A DNA stretch of 64,000 bases from HGM04593 sp045654645 (GCA_045654645.1 JAZONR010000039.1:29005-93004), one strand, 5' to 3'. Shown: positions 42,434 to 52,074, counted from the first letter of the stretch. Program-made: numbers and translations. The notes: generated by a model from the sequence alone, not told the origin.

Positions 42434-43639
42434 ATGGAGAAGAAGAAAAAAGTTGTGGTAGCGTTTAGCGGAGGCTTGGACACATCGTTTACTGTAATGT
42501 ACCTCGCACGCGAGAAGGGCTACGAAGTTTATGCCGCCTGCGCCAACACCGGCGGTTTCAGCCCGGAACAACTAAAGCAGAATGAGGAGAACGCCTACAA
42601 ACTGGGCGCCAAAGAGTATGTTACACTTGATGTAACAAGAGAATACTATGAGAAGAGCTTGCGCTATATGATATATGGCAACGTGCTGCGCAATGGTACC
42701 TACCCCATTTCGGTATCATCGGAAAGAATTTTTCAGGCACTGGCCATTGCACGTTATGCCAACGAGATTGGTGCCGATGCCATAGCACACGGCTCTACCG
42801 GCGCCGGCAATGACCAAATACGCTTTGATATGACATTCCTGGTGTGCGCGCCCGGAGTTGAGATTATAACACTGACACGAGATATGACACTCACACGCGA
42901 GTTTGAGGTGAACTACCTCAACGAGCACGGTTTCAAGGCCGACTTTGCCAAGCTCAAATACTCCTACAATGTGGGCCTGTGGGGCACGTCGATATGCGGC
43001 GGAGAGATACTTGACTCCACCCAAGGACTGCCGGAGAGTGCCTACCTGAAACAGGTTGAAAAGAGGGGTGAGGAGGAGTTGCGCCTCACATTTGAGCAGG
43101 GCGAGCTGAAGGCTGTGAACGGCGAGAAGTTCGATGACCCCATAAAAGCTATTCTGAAGGTTGAAGAGCTTGCAGCGCCCTATGGCATAGGCCGCGATAT
43201 GCACGTTGGCGACACTATCATCGGCATCAAAGGACGCGTGGGGTTTGAAGCCGCAGCGCCAATGGTAATAATAGCTGCGCACAAATTCCTGGAGAAATAT
43301 ACTTTGAGCAAATGGCAGCAGTACTGGAAGGACCAGGTTGCCAACTGGTATGGTATGTTCTTGCACGAAAGCCAATATCTTGAGCCCGTTATGAGAGACA
43401 TAGAGGCAATGCTTGAGAGCTCTCAGCGCAACGTAACAGGAACAGCCATAATGAAACTTATGCCTAAACATTTTGAGACCGTTGGCGTAGACTCGCCCAA
43501 CGACCTGGTAAAAAACAAACTTGGCGAATATGGCGAGGTGCAGAAGGGCTGGACCGCAGAAGACGCAAAAGGCTTCATAAAGGTAACATCCACCCCCTTG
43601 CGTGCCTACTACGCAAGCCACCCCGATGAGAAAATATAA
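42434..43639 (+). CDS. argG: Argininosuccinate synthase
   Basis: A 401-residue ATP-dependent ligase joining citrulline and aspartate. The N-terminal PP-loop is VVAFSGGLDTSFTVMYL (SGGLDTS at 12-18). HGSTGAGNDQIRFDMTF near 117-133 is the citrulline/aspartate-binding block, and GLWGTSI is a further family motif. Length is normal. It is the third gene of the arg operon; the spacings are 32 bp before and 16 bp after. Confidence 0.96.
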   Translation: MEKKKKVVVAFSGGLDTSFTVMYLAREKGYEVYAACANTGGFSPEQLKQNEENAYKLGAKEYVTLDVTREYYEKSLRYMIYGNVLRNGTYPISVSSERIFQALAIARYANEIGADAIAHGSTGAGNDQIRFDMTFLVCAPGVEIITLTRDMTLTREFEVNYLNEHGFKADFAKLKYSYNVGLWGTSICGGEILDSTQGLPESAYLKQVEKRGEEELRLTFEQGELKAVNGEKFDDPIKAILKVEELAAPYGIGRDMHVGDTIIGIKGRVGFEAAAPMVIIAAHKFLEKYTLSKWQQYWKDQVANWYGMFLHESQYLEPVMRDIEAMLESSQRNVTGTAIMKLMPKHFETVGVDSPNDLVKNKLGEYGEVQKGWTAEDAKGFIKVTSTPLRAYYASHPDEKI

Positions 43640-43655
43640 TAACTTTACATAGACT

Positions 43656-44624
43656 ATGATTAGGATTGGAATTATTGGCGGTGCCGGATACACAGCCGGA
43701 GAACTTATACGCCTACTACTGTGGCACCCCGAAGTTGAAATAAAGTTCATACACAGCAGCAGCAATGCCGGCAACAACATCACAGACGTTCACAGCGGCC
43801 TGCTTGGAGAGACCGACCTTGTGTTCACTGATGAGATGCCATTTGAAGAGATTGACCTTCTCTTCTTCTGCACGGCACACGGCGACACACGCAAGTTCCT
43901 TGAGAGCCACGCGCTGCCCGATGAGCTTAAAGTGATAGACCTGTCGATGGACTACCGCATCAAGAGCAACAACCACGACTTCATCTATGGCCTTCCCGAG
44001 CTCAACCGCCGACACACTTGCAAGAGCCGCTACGTTGCCAACCCCGGTTGCTTTGCAACCTGCATAGAGCTTGGTTTGCTGCCGCTTGCCAAAGAGCATC
44101 TGTTGAAGGGCGACATCTCCGTTAATGCTATCACAGGCAGCACCGGAGCCGGCGTTAAGCCATCGGCCACCACACACCACAGCTGGAGAGATAACAACAT
44201 CAGCATATATAAGCCGTTTGAGCATCAACACATTCCAGAGATAATGCAGTGTATAAAGCAGTTGCAGCCCAACTACAGCGGAAGCATCGATTTCATCCCC
44301 TATCGCGGCTGCTTCCCACGTGGTATCTTCGCAACACTGGTTGTGAAGTGCGACGTTGAGATTGAGACACTCTACAAGCTTTATGAAAGCTACTATGAAC
44401 GTGATTCATTCACACACATAGTGAAGTGCCCAGTAGACCTCAAGCAGGTGGTAAACACCAACAAGTGTCTCATCCACCTTGAGAAACACGGCGACAAGTT
44501 GCTCATCACATCTGTGATAGACAACCTGCTGAAGGGTGCAAGCGGCACAGCCATACACAATATGAACCTGCTGTTCGGACTTGCCGAGACTGTGGGACTG
44601 CAGCTAAAGCCATCGGCATTCTAA
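43656..44624 (+). CDS. argC: N-acyl-gamma-glutamyl-phosphate reductase
   Basis: A 322-residue NADPH-dependent reductase of the arginine pathway. NADP motif IGIIGGAGYTAGELIRLL at 4-21, catalytic Cys132 in ANPGCFAT, and a C-terminal PHR/HxxR-type block (YRGCFPRGIFATL). In this lineage the acyl group is probably succinyl rather than acetyl. The gene lies 16 bp after argG and 47 bp before argD. Confidence 0.95.
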   Translation: MIRIGIIGGAGYTAGELIRLLLWHPEVEIKFIHSSSNAGNNITDVHSGLLGETDLVFTDEMPFEEIDLLFFCTAHGDTRKFLESHALPDELKVIDLSMDYRIKSNNHDFIYGLPELNRRHTCKSRYVANPGCFATCIELGLLPLAKEHLLKGDISVNAITGSTGAGVKPSATTHHSWRDNNISIYKPFEHQHIPEIMQCIKQLQPNYSGSIDFIPYRGCFPRGIFATLVVKCDVEIETLYKLYESYYERDSFTHIVKCPVDLKQVVNTNKCLIHLEKHGDKLLITSVIDNLLKGASGTAIHNMNLLFGLAETVGLQLKPSAF

Positions 44625-44671
44625 TGCCAACGCCGATGACTGCATTAAAGAACCCTAAGCAATAAAGGAAA

Positions 44672-45796
44672 ATGAAACTCTATGATGTATACCCGCTCTT
44701 CGACATCAACATTGTCAAGGGCGAAGGGTGTTGCGTGTGGGACGAGAAGGGCAACGAGTATCTCGACCTTTATGGCGGACACGCAGTAATCTCCATTGGA
44801 CACGCTCACCCCAAATATGTAACAGCCATCAGCAACCAGGTTGCCACACTGGGCTTCTATTCAAACTCGGTAATAAACACCCTGCAACAGAGGGTTGCAG
44901 AGAAACTTGGAAAGGCAAGCGGCTACGAGGATTACAACTGTTTCTTCATAAACTCGGGTGCAGAAGCCAACGAAAATGCCCTGAAACTTTCATCGTTCAA
45001 GAACGGCAAGAGACGTGTAATAGCATTTAAAAAGGCTTTTCACGGACGCACATCGTTGGCGGTTGAGGTTACAGACAACCCCAAGATAATAGCCCCCATA
45101 AATGCCAACGGGCACACCACATACATTGCAATGGGCGACATTGAGGCTGTGCGCAGCGAGATTGCCAAAGGTGATGTAACAGCTGTAATCATAGAGGGCA
45201 TACAGGGTGTTGGCGGTGTGCAAGTTCCTACTGTTGATTTTCTGCAACAACTGCAACAACTGTGCAACGATACTGAGACAACTCTTATACTCGATGAGAT
45301 ACAGAGCGGATGCGGGCGCAGTGGCAAGTTCTTTGCCCACCAATGGGCAGGAATAAAGCCCGACATAATAACACAAGCAAAGGGCATTGGCAATGGTTTC
45401 CCCATTGGCGTGGTGCTCATAAGCCCCAAATTTGAGGCCGTATATGGCGAGTTGGGTACCACATTCGGTGGCAACCACCTTGCGTGCGCTGCGGCAGAAG
45501 CTGTGCTCGACGTTATGGAAGAGGAGAAGCTGCCCGACAATGCAAACAAAATTGGCAGCTACCTGATGAATGAGCTGAAAGATATTGAAGGGATAAAAAA
45601 GGTGCGTGGTTGCGGCCTGATGATAGGCATAGAATTTGATGAGCCGATAAAGGAGATACGCCGCAGGCTTCTCTTCGAAGAGCGTGTCTTTACAGGCGTG
45701 AGCGGCACGAATGTAATTCGCCTGCTGCCCCCGCTCACACTCACAATGGAGCAGGCACGGGAGTTCATAAAGAGATTCAAGAAAGTCCTTGCATAA
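44672..45796 (+). CDS. argD: Acylornithine aminotransferase (PLP class III)
   Basis: A 374-residue class III aminotransferase, converting N-acylglutamate semialdehyde to N-acylornithine. PLP-contacting FINSGAEANENALKLS near 91-106, LILDEIQSGCGRSGKFF near 207, and the Schiff-base Lys237 in TQAKGIGNGFPIG. The size is near that of acetylornithine aminotransferases. It is the last gene of the arg operon; a terminator overlaps its stop. argB, argF (or its succinyl variant) and argH are not in the window. Confidence 0.94.
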   Translation: MKLYDVYPLFDINIVKGEGCCVWDEKGNEYLDLYGGHAVISIGHAHPKYVTAISNQVATLGFYSNSVINTLQQRVAEKLGKASGYEDYNCFFINSGAEANENALKLSSFKNGKRRVIAFKKAFHGRTSLAVEVTDNPKIIAPINANGHTTYIAMGDIEAVRSEIAKGDVTAVIIEGIQGVGGVQVPTVDFLQQLQQLCNDTETTLILDEIQSGCGRSGKFFAHQWAGIKPDIITQAKGIGNGFPIGVVLISPKFEAVYGELGTTFGGNHLACAAAEAVLDVMEEEKLPDNANKIGSYLMNELKDIEGIKKVRGCGLMIGIEFDEPIKEIRRRLLFEERVFTGVSGTNVIRLLPPLTLTMEQAREFIKRFKKVLA

Positions 45797-45826
45797 TAAA
45801 AACGGAGAAATTTCTCCGTTTTTATT
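45795..45826. terminator. Bidirectional terminator between argD and the EnvC-like gene
   Basis: A perfect 16-bp inverted repeat without a spacer (45795-45810 with 45811-45826); AATAAAAACGGAG at the base on one side and T-rich on the other. It suits both the argD transcript and the convergent gene ending at 45860. Confidence 0.85.
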
Positions 45827-45859
45827 ATTTATACATATTGCTCACGAAATTACAAGAAA

Positions 45860-47191
45860 CTACATCTTTAGCCACCCTGTGGGGTTGAGCAGTGTTTTCT
45901 CGCGGTAGAGCTGGAAGAGAAGAAGCGGATTACCATCGGCAGCATCAACCATCACATCGCCAAGCACATCGCCGGCCTTCACCCTATCGCCGCTCTTCAC
46001 GCATACATTCTCAACATTGCAATAGACCGATATATATTTATCGTGGCGCACAAGAACACACACATAATCATTATGATAGAAGACTGTGGAGACTACTCCT
46101 TCAAAGACACAGCGCGCCTTGGCGCCTTTGGTTCCTTTAAAGGTTATACCACCATTGTTAATCATCACACTGCCCTTGGTACCTGTGAGTGCGTTTCGCT
46201 CGCCAAACTTGTCCACAAGAAGATAGCTGCCGGTAATGGGCACAGGCATACGTCCCTTGTTACTCTCGAATTTACCGCTCATTTTGGAGACAGCACTCTC
46301 CTTGCTATAGGCCGAGCCATCAGCGGGCTTGCTCTCTTTGCCACCCTTGGATGATTTCTTTGAAGAGCCCATCTCCTTCTCTTTCCTCTTCCTCTCCTTT
46401 TCGGCCTCGGCAGCAACAACCTTCTCCACCTCGCGTTTGATAGCGGCATTCAGTTTATTGAGCTCATTGCGTTTCTTCTTAAGCTCTGCCTGAACCTTTT
46501 TGTTCTCCTTTTGCAAACTTGCCACAATGCCACGCTGCTCCTTCTCGAGTTTCTGTATGCGTTCACGCTCTTGCTGCTGCTCCTTGAGCGAGGCTTGCTT
46601 TGCCGCGCGCATACCCTCGAGCTCACGGCGTTTCTCCTCAAGCCGGGAACGCTTTGTTCCAAGCTGTTCTATCTTAGACTTCAAGCTGTCGGCAAGCACC
46701 TTGTGGGCATCCATATGTTGGTTTGCATAGCGATAGCGACGGGCCATCGTATTAAAATCATCGGCCGAGAAGATAAACATCAGCCTGTTGCGCGAATTGT
46801 TGTAGAGACGAGCTGCACGCAGTGCCTGGGCATATTCGGCCCGCGACTGTTCAACATCACCCTCGCAAGCTTTTATATCCTTGTCAAGAGCCGACATCTC
46901 TTTGTCAAGGGCGGATATGCGACCATCAATGGCATTCACCTCTTTTTTGAGAAGTTCCACATATCCCTTGTACTCTCCAATCTTTGCTGCGATAGTTTTC
47001 AGATTGGCAAGACGGCTATTGACATCTTTTTGTGATGATAGCAGTATGGCCTCCTTTTTTTCAATCTCCTTGCGCAAGGAGCCGGCGCGGTTGCGCAGGG
47101 ACTCCACAGACTCCTGGGCCATTGCGGCAGATGCAATAACAAAGCAGAGAAGAAAAGAGAGTAACGTGTTGCCGACTATGCGGTTTTTCAT
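45860..47191 (-). CDS. EnvC-like murein hydrolase activator (degenerate LytM/M23)
   Basis: A 443-residue secreted protein: signal peptide (1-25, cleavage near AMAQ), a long coiled coil (~28-265, heptad-rich Lys/Glu segments), a Ser/Lys/Gly-rich linker (~270-310) and a C-terminal peptidase M23/LytM fold (~320-443). The zinc-binding and catalytic positions of M23 are lost: the HxxxD and HxH sites read FGERNALTGTKGSV and LLLFQLY without His. It should therefore not cut peptidoglycan itself but activate an amidase, as EnvC does in E. coli division. The layout matches EnvC. It is the last gene of the leftward dut-TPR-DUF4292 run. Confidence 0.85.
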   Translation of the reverse strand: MKNRIVGNTLLSFLLCFVIASAAMAQESVESLRNRAGSLRKEIEKKEAILLSSQKDVNSRLANLKTIAAKIGEYKGYVELLKKEVNAIDGRISALDKEMSALDKDIKACEGDVEQSRAEYAQALRAARLYNNSRNRLMFIFSADDFNTMARRYRYANQHMDAHKVLADSLKSKIEQLGTKRSRLEEKRRELEGMRAAKQASLKEQQQERERIQKLEKEQRGIVASLQKENKKVQAELKKKRNELNKLNAAIKREVEKVVAAEAEKERKRKEKEMGSSKKSSKGGKESKPADGSAYSKESAVSKMSGKFESNKGRMPVPITGSYLLVDKFGERNALTGTKGSVMINNGGITFKGTKGAKARCVFEGVVSTVFYHNDYVCVLVRHDKYISVYCNVENVCVKSGDRVKAGDVLGDVMVDAADGNPLLLFQLYREKTLLNPTGWLKM

Positions 47192-47198
47192 AGGTGTA

Positions 47199-48023
47199 TT
47201 ATTTTACTGACTTGATGAACTCGCCAACACTCAGTTTGCGATATGATGAACCCACACTGCGCGATGCGAAGTTAAATGGTTTTATACTCATCTTGCTGTG
47301 CTCGATATCCATAGTAACATTGGCATCTCCTTTGAAAGAGAGCGTCATTCTTGAGGGGAAGGGACGGCCATTGAGATTGGTGAAAGCGCTATATTCGCAC
47401 ACAAAACTCTCGCCGGTGGAACTAACCCCTTCGCTGCGCACAAGGTTGCCCGTTGCCTTCTCAATGAAGAAGCGGTAGACAATAGCAGCCTGGTCGCCTG
47501 CTGTGAGCACAATGTGGTCGCCCTGCTGCTCAAGGCCTATCTCCCCCGGGGAGTGGAGCGCAGAACGTCCATCGGGAATAAAGACACGGTTGAGGAATAA
47601 TGACTCAAGAACACCATAGCTTATTCCGGAGAGGCCAATGGCCCGTGCCTCTGAATAGGGCACGTCAGAGAGAATTTTCTTTATTTTGTATATGAGACGT
47701 ATATTGGGAGGAAGAAACTCAATGCAAGCCACCTCCACAAGCCCCAACGGGGTTATGCTTATCTGCACACCCTCGCCACCCTGCAGGCGCATCTTACCGG
47801 AGAGAGGGATATTATCCTTTCCCACCTTGAGTGCAAGTTTCACGTTGCTCGACAAGCTGCCAAGCGACAGAGAATCCGGTGCCATAGAAGGCAGCTCGGC
47901 GAGCGCCACACCCGCAATATTGTTGTCAAGCAGGGGGTTCACCACTTTCTTCTTGGTTGAACAGCTTGCAAGCAGCACAATAAACAGAAGCAATAGAGAG
48001 GAGAGTTTAACGACGTTTCGCAT
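47199..48023 (-). CDS. DUF4292 lipoprotein
   Basis: A 274-residue predicted lipoprotein with lipobox LLASC (acylated Cys near residue 21). The rest is a beta-rich DUF4292 fold (VALAELPSMAPDSLSLGSLSSNVKLALK and following), reminiscent of LolA/LolB-like lipid-carrying sheets; role unknown. It overlaps the 3' end of the TPR gene by 17 bp and precedes the EnvC-like gene by 7 bp, a conserved trio in Bacteroidota that hints at a joint envelope task. Confidence 0.85.
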   Translation of the reverse strand: MRNVVKLSSLLLLFIVLLASCSTKKKVVNPLLDNNIAGVALAELPSMAPDSLSLGSLSSNVKLALKVGKDNIPLSGKMRLQGGEGVQISITPLGLVEVACIEFLPPNIRLIYKIKKILSDVPYSEARAIGLSGISYGVLESLFLNRVFIPDGRSALHSPGEIGLEQQGDHIVLTAGDQAAIVYRFFIEKATGNLVRSEGVSSTGESFVCEYSAFTNLNGRPFPSRMTLSFKGDANVTMDIEHSKMSIKPFNFASRSVGSSYRKLSVGEFIKSVK

Positions 48024-49755
48024 TTGGATAGTATTTACGTTTCTTTATCTTCTTTGAAAGCACCTTGCCGGTGTCGCCGGCATCGCGTGCCTTGGTCCAG
48101 AATTCAACAGCTTTATCAATATCGCCACACTTGGCATATATGTCGCCATTGTGGTGCAGCTCCACATAGCCCATCTCGGGATTAAGAGCAACAATCTTGT
48201 CGGCATAGGCCCTTGCCTCCTCATAGCGTCCAAGAGAGAAGAGCACCCAGGCGTGCGTATCAATGTAGGTGCAGTTCTCGGGCTCGAGCTGAACACACTT
48301 GCTACTCATCTCAAGCGCCTTTTGCAGCTGCTTGCCTTCAAGGGCAAGGTAGTAGGCATAGTTATTGAGGGTTATTACGTTGTTGGGGTTGTAGACAAGC
48401 GACGAATCATAGGCTTGATAGGTCTCAGCCTCCTTATCAAGCTCGTAATAGGTATCACCTATCATAGACCACAGCCTTGAGACAAGTTCAAGGTCGGCAT
48501 CATTGGAGCGTTTCTCAAGCCCATCGAGGAACACCTCTATGCTCTCCTCCTTGCGGTCGAGCATATTGTATGACACGCCCTTATAGTAATAGAGTTCAAG
48601 CATATCGGGGAGATACCTCAACGCATCGTCGCAATACTTGAGCACATCCTCTATACTATTCTGCTTCACAGCAAAGTCGAGCAGATGCACTATGGCACGC
48701 AAATGCTCGGGGTCTTTCTCAAGTATTCGTTTATAGACAGGCACAATCTCATCTGCAGGCGCATTCTTATAGTTCAAATACTGGATATAACTCTCTGCAA
48801 TAGGCACCTCGTCAAAAGGCAACTGCATCATCTCATCAAACAAACGGCGCACATAGGCACTGTCGGTTACCTCTCTTCTTAGAACATAACCTACAAGCTC
48901 TTCAAGACGTTTGTTTGTGGAAGTTTTTTCGCTCTTTAACAAGCGCTCCATTGTGGCGTTATATGCTGCAGTGTCGCCATTGAGATCGTGAAGTGCTGCA
49001 AGCGCATTTAGCGCTATTGCATCATCGGGCGTCTCTTTAAGAACAGAGCTGTAGAGCTCATTTGCCTTCTCATCTTCACCAATGAGAAAATAAGCATTTC
49101 CAAGGTAGGAGATATATTTACCGTCGCCGGGATTTTCATCAATGAGCCGCCGGGCAACAGCAATGGCCTTCTCGTTCTCGCCCAACATCAGATAGCGCTG
49201 CAGTTTTTCCAAAGCTACAGTCTCGTTGTCGCTACCTTCAATTTTCTCTATCATCTCAAGTGTTTCAAGAGCCTTTAAATTATCGTTCTCGGCAACATAG
49301 AGTTCATAGAGAAAATAGTATATGTCCCTTTTCGACTGCACTCTACCCAACAAATTCTCACATACAGCTATCGCCGACTGCCTGTCGCCCTTATTGGTGT
49401 AGAATGAGACCAAAGCCTCGCTATAGAACTTGTTATCGGGATAGGCCGCTACACTATTCTTGAGCATAGAGAGTGCGACACTGTCCTCCTTGAAGAATGT
49501 GTAGAATGTTGAGAGGTAATATTGTATGGTAGCTGAAGCAGAATCAAGCCTGTAGCAGTGTTCCAGCAGCTCAAAGCCCTCGTCATAGCGCTCCAACTCA
49601 ACGAGCGACTGCGCCTGCATAAAATAGTAATCAACGGCACGCTGCTTGGCAGCCTTGCCATCGATATCCACCTGCGCTTCAGCTGCCGAGGGCAATAGCA
49701 GAAGGAGCAGAAATGCCCATATATATCCCGGGGAGAACTTCATATCACTTTGCAT
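48007..49755 (-). CDS. Secreted tetratricopeptide-repeat protein
   Basis: A 582-residue protein with a signal peptide (hydrophobic core LLLLLLPSAAEAQ) and repeated TPR-like helical pairs over the whole mature part, e.g. around 40-110, 200-270 and 370-540 (DHAWVLFSLGRYEEARAYADKIVALNPEMG, broken here by position only, shows the last unit). No enzymatic domain. The ATG at 49755 overlaps the dut stop (TGATG); a second ATG at 49743 gives a more compact signal peptide and is equally possible. It is likely a periplasmic scaffold, followed by DUF4292 and EnvC-like genes. Confidence 0.85.
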   Translation of the reverse strand: MQSDMKFSPGYIWAFLLLLLLPSAAEAQVDIDGKAAKQRAVDYYFMQAQSLVELERYDEGFELLEHCYRLDSASATIQYYLSTFYTFFKEDSVALSMLKNSVAAYPDNKFYSEALVSFYTNKGDRQSAIAVCENLLGRVQSKRDIYYFLYELYVAENDNLKALETLEMIEKIEGSDNETVALEKLQRYLMLGENEKAIAVARRLIDENPGDGKYISYLGNAYFLIGEDEKANELYSSVLKETPDDAIALNALAALHDLNGDTAAYNATMERLLKSEKTSTNKRLEELVGYVLRREVTDSAYVRRLFDEMMQLPFDEVPIAESYIQYLNYKNAPADEIVPVYKRILEKDPEHLRAIVHLLDFAVKQNSIEDVLKYCDDALRYLPDMLELYYYKGVSYNMLDRKEESIEVFLDGLEKRSNDADLELVSRLWSMIGDTYYELDKEAETYQAYDSSLVYNPNNVITLNNYAYYLALEGKQLQKALEMSSKCVQLEPENCTYIDTHAWVLFSLGRYEEARAYADKIVALNPEMGYVELHHNGDIYAKCGDIDKAVEFWTKARDAGDTGKVLSKKIKKRKYYPNAKRR

Positions 49756-50186
49756 CAGACCCCGGTGTGACCAAAGCCACCGGCACCACGCTCGGTGCTG
49801 TCAAGGGTATCACATTCAACCCACTCAACCTGTTCGTGGCGTGCTATAACCATCTGCGCAATGCGCTCGCCATCGGTAACGGTAAATGGTTCATTGGAGA
49901 GATTCACAAGAATAACACACACCTCACCACGATAATCGGCATCAATGGTGCCGGGTGAGTTGAGCACTGTTACACCCTTCTTTATTGCCAAGCCGCTGCG
50001 AGGGCGCACTTGTGCCTCGTAGCCCGCAGGAAGGGCCATAAAAAGGCCGGTCGGCACCAAAGCACGCTGCAAGGGTTCAAGCACAATGGGTTCATCAAGA
50101 TTGGCACGAAGATCCATACCGGCCGACAGCGCTGTGGCATAGGACGGCAACTGGTGTTTCGATTTGTTTATTATCTCTACTTTCAT
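49755..50186 (-). CDS. dut: dUTP diphosphatase (Dut)
   Basis: A 143-residue trimeric dUTPase that makes dUMP and keeps uracil out of DNA. The five motifs are present: SAGMDLRANL (1), PRSGLAIKKG (2), GTIDADYRGEV (3, catalytic Asp), ERIAQMVI (4) and the flexible C-terminal RGAGGFGHTG (5). Normal length. It shares stop/start bases with the TPR gene and lies 62 bp after the acyltransferase gene. Confidence 0.96.
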   Translation of the reverse strand: MKVEIINKSKHQLPSYATALSAGMDLRANLDEPIVLEPLQRALVPTGLFMALPAGYEAQVRPRSGLAIKKGVTVLNSPGTIDADYRGEVCVILVNLSNEPFTVTDGERIAQMVIARHEQVEWVECDTLDSTERGAGGFGHTGV

Positions 50187-50248
50187 ATTATCTATAATGG
50201 TAAGATGGGGCCATTTGTTGGCTTCTACATTAAATTCTTTATCCGGAA

Positions 50249-51199
50249 CTACTTTACGGCATCGGGGTTATCGCGCATAAAAGACTCAATATAGCGCACT
50301 CGGGTGCTATCCTGCAGTTCATCGACAGCTATGAGCAGTCCGGTCTCCTCAACATTGCCAAAATCGTAATTGACAGCTGTACCAAATATTTTCATTGTGG
50401 GCGACAGGCCCATATAAGCGTTCACCATAGGGGGAATAGAGAGGCCCAGCTTGTGCACCTCTTGCTTCAAAATCCTGTAATCCTCCTTAAAGTTCTCCTT
50501 GTCGAAGATTTTATGCAGCTCCTCCTCGGGGGTCTCAAGCAGAAGAGGGGTAACGGGAGTTACAAGTCCCTCTTTATCGGGGAAGTGTTTCTTCAGGAAA
50601 TAGAGAATCATATCACGCGCCTGAGTGAGATATGACGGATACATTGTAACCTTACCATAGAAATACTTAACGCCCGGAATTACAACGGTGAGCGCACCAA
50701 GACCATCCCACAGGTTATCGAGTGCGAAGAGACTCTTGGAGCCCATTCGTGTAGACTGATACTCGAGCGCCACAAAGGCTCTACCCAGCTCAAGGGTATA
50801 GGGGAGCACCTCCTTGAGAAACTTCTCCGAGAACTGGAACATACCGTGTGCAGTGGCTATTATGGGCTCGCCCTGTTCGTTATAACGAACATCCTGGCCA
50901 TAAATGTAGCGATACCCGCCTATGATATCATCGTTGTCGGGGTTGAGCACTACAAGTTGCTTATACGGAACCTCCATTGTGTCGAACTCATCAATATCCA
51001 TTGACTTGCCTGTGCCGCCGCCGGCTGCACGGAATGCTATCTCGCGCAAACGGCCCACTTCCCGCATCACATTGGGAGCCTCGGCAGCCGTAACAATGTA
51101 TATCTCGTTATTGCTGCGATTGGTGTAACGCAGTCTCTTCTCTTCGGTAAGTTCCGCCCTTATCAATTCTTTGGGTACAGGTGCAATAATCTCTTCCAT
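50249..51199 (-). CDS. glsB: GlsB-like GNAT N-acyltransferase (glycine lipid synthesis)
   Basis: A 316-residue member of the OlsB/hemolysin-related N-acyltransferase family. The start is the ATG at 51199 (MEEIIAPVPKELIRAEL); the longer frame lies inside the upstream gene. Residues ~45-190 carry the GNAT-like core (VGRLREIAFRAAGGGTGKSMDIDEFD, LELGRAFVALEYQ). In Bacteroides the GlsB-GlsA pair makes N-acyloxyacyl glycine lipids: GlsB attaches the amide-linked fatty acid to glycine. A PlsC-like gene is directly upstream, 29 bp away, supporting this. The substrate glycine is by homology and context. Confidence 0.78.
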   Translation of the reverse strand: MEEIIAPVPKELIRAELTEEKRLRYTNRSNNEIYIVTAAEAPNVMREVGRLREIAFRAAGGGTGKSMDIDEFDTMEVPYKQLVVLNPDNDDIIGGYRYIYGQDVRYNEQGEPIIATAHGMFQFSEKFLKEVLPYTLELGRAFVALEYQSTRMGSKSLFALDNLWDGLGALTVVIPGVKYFYGKVTMYPSYLTQARDMILYFLKKHFPDKEGLVTPVTPLLLETPEEELHKIFDKENFKEDYRILKQEVHKLGLSIPPMVNAYMGLSPTMKIFGTAVNYDFGNVEETGLLIAVDELQDSTRVRYIESFMRDNPDAVK

Positions 51200-51228
51200 A
51201 AAAGTGTTTGTGTTGTTCTTGGAACGTC

Positions 51229-52044
51229 TTAGAGTGTGTATACAAGGTCGCGCACATATTGAGCCCACTGGGCAGGCGTCTTGCTCTTGTCGAATGTTTG
51301 CCAGGGTATGGGCTTACCGATTGTTACCTTAAATCTCTTATTCCTGTTTTTGAACATCTCATCGCTGAGCCACAGCATCGCAACATTAAACTTGAGGCCC
51401 AACATTGCGTTTATGTTTGCAAGGCGATAGAAGAACTTTGAATTCTCGCCCTCGAAATGTATCGGGATAATATCGCGCTGTGTCTGCACACTCTTTGTGA
51501 TGAAGGTTTTCTTCCACTCAAGATCCTTCACCACGCCTTTCTTTTTGCGAGAGCAGAGGCCGGCAGGGAACATCACAATGTGATTATCTCCCTTAAATGC
51601 TGCATTAACCTGCTGTGGGAAGTTGCGAGCCTGCTTACCGGTTTTGTTGATGGGAACCCAAAAAGATGAAATCTGCGGAAAGTTCATTAGCAGGTCGTTC
51701 ACCAGGAATTTAACCTTGCCATTATATTCAGGGCCGAGAATGTATGCAAGGCCAAGTCCATCCTGAGCGCCAAGCGGGTGGTTACTGACAAAGGTGTAGT
51801 ATCTGTCATCACGCGGGAGATTTTCGAGCCCCTGAACATCGAATGTATTGTTGAAATACTCCATAAAGGCGTTTATGAAGTCAAGGTCCTTCTTGTGCCC
51901 AAAACAGCGCAACGCTTCATTAACCTCATCTTGATGAATAATCTTTTTGAGATATGAAACTACAAAACCGGGAACGTACTTGGCCTTCTTTCCGGCCTTT
52001 GCTGCAAGGATTTTCTCTACATCTATTTGTATTACATCGGTCAT
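51229..52044 (-). CDS. glsA: GlsA-like lysophospholipid/O-acyltransferase (glycine lipid synthesis)
   Basis: A 271-residue PlsC-family acyltransferase. The start is the ATG at 52044 (MTDVIQIDVEKILAAK), 31 nt after the -7 box; the longer frame reaches into the promoter. The catalytic motif reads NHPLGAQDG, with His89 and Asp95 in the variant HxxxxxD spacing of GlsA-like proteins, and FPAGLCSRK near 165 is the second acyltransferase motif. It would add the ester-linked fatty acid to N-acylglycine. It is first in the leftward run glsA-glsB-dut-TPR-DUF4292-EnvC-like. Confidence 0.8.
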   Translation of the reverse strand: MTDVIQIDVEKILAAKAGKKAKYVPGFVVSYLKKIIHQDEVNEALRCFGHKKDLDFINAFMEYFNNTFDVQGLENLPRDDRYYTFVSNHPLGAQDGLGLAYILGPEYNGKVKFLVNDLLMNFPQISSFWVPINKTGKQARNFPQQVNAAFKGDNHIVMFPAGLCSRKKKGVVKDLEWKKTFITKSVQTQRDIIPIHFEGENSKFFYRLANINAMLGLKFNVAMLWLSDEMFKNRNKRFKVTIGKPIPWQTFDKSKTPAQWAQYVRDLVYTL

Positions 52045-52074
52045 AGCTGTTATACCTATATAATGTTTGTAACG

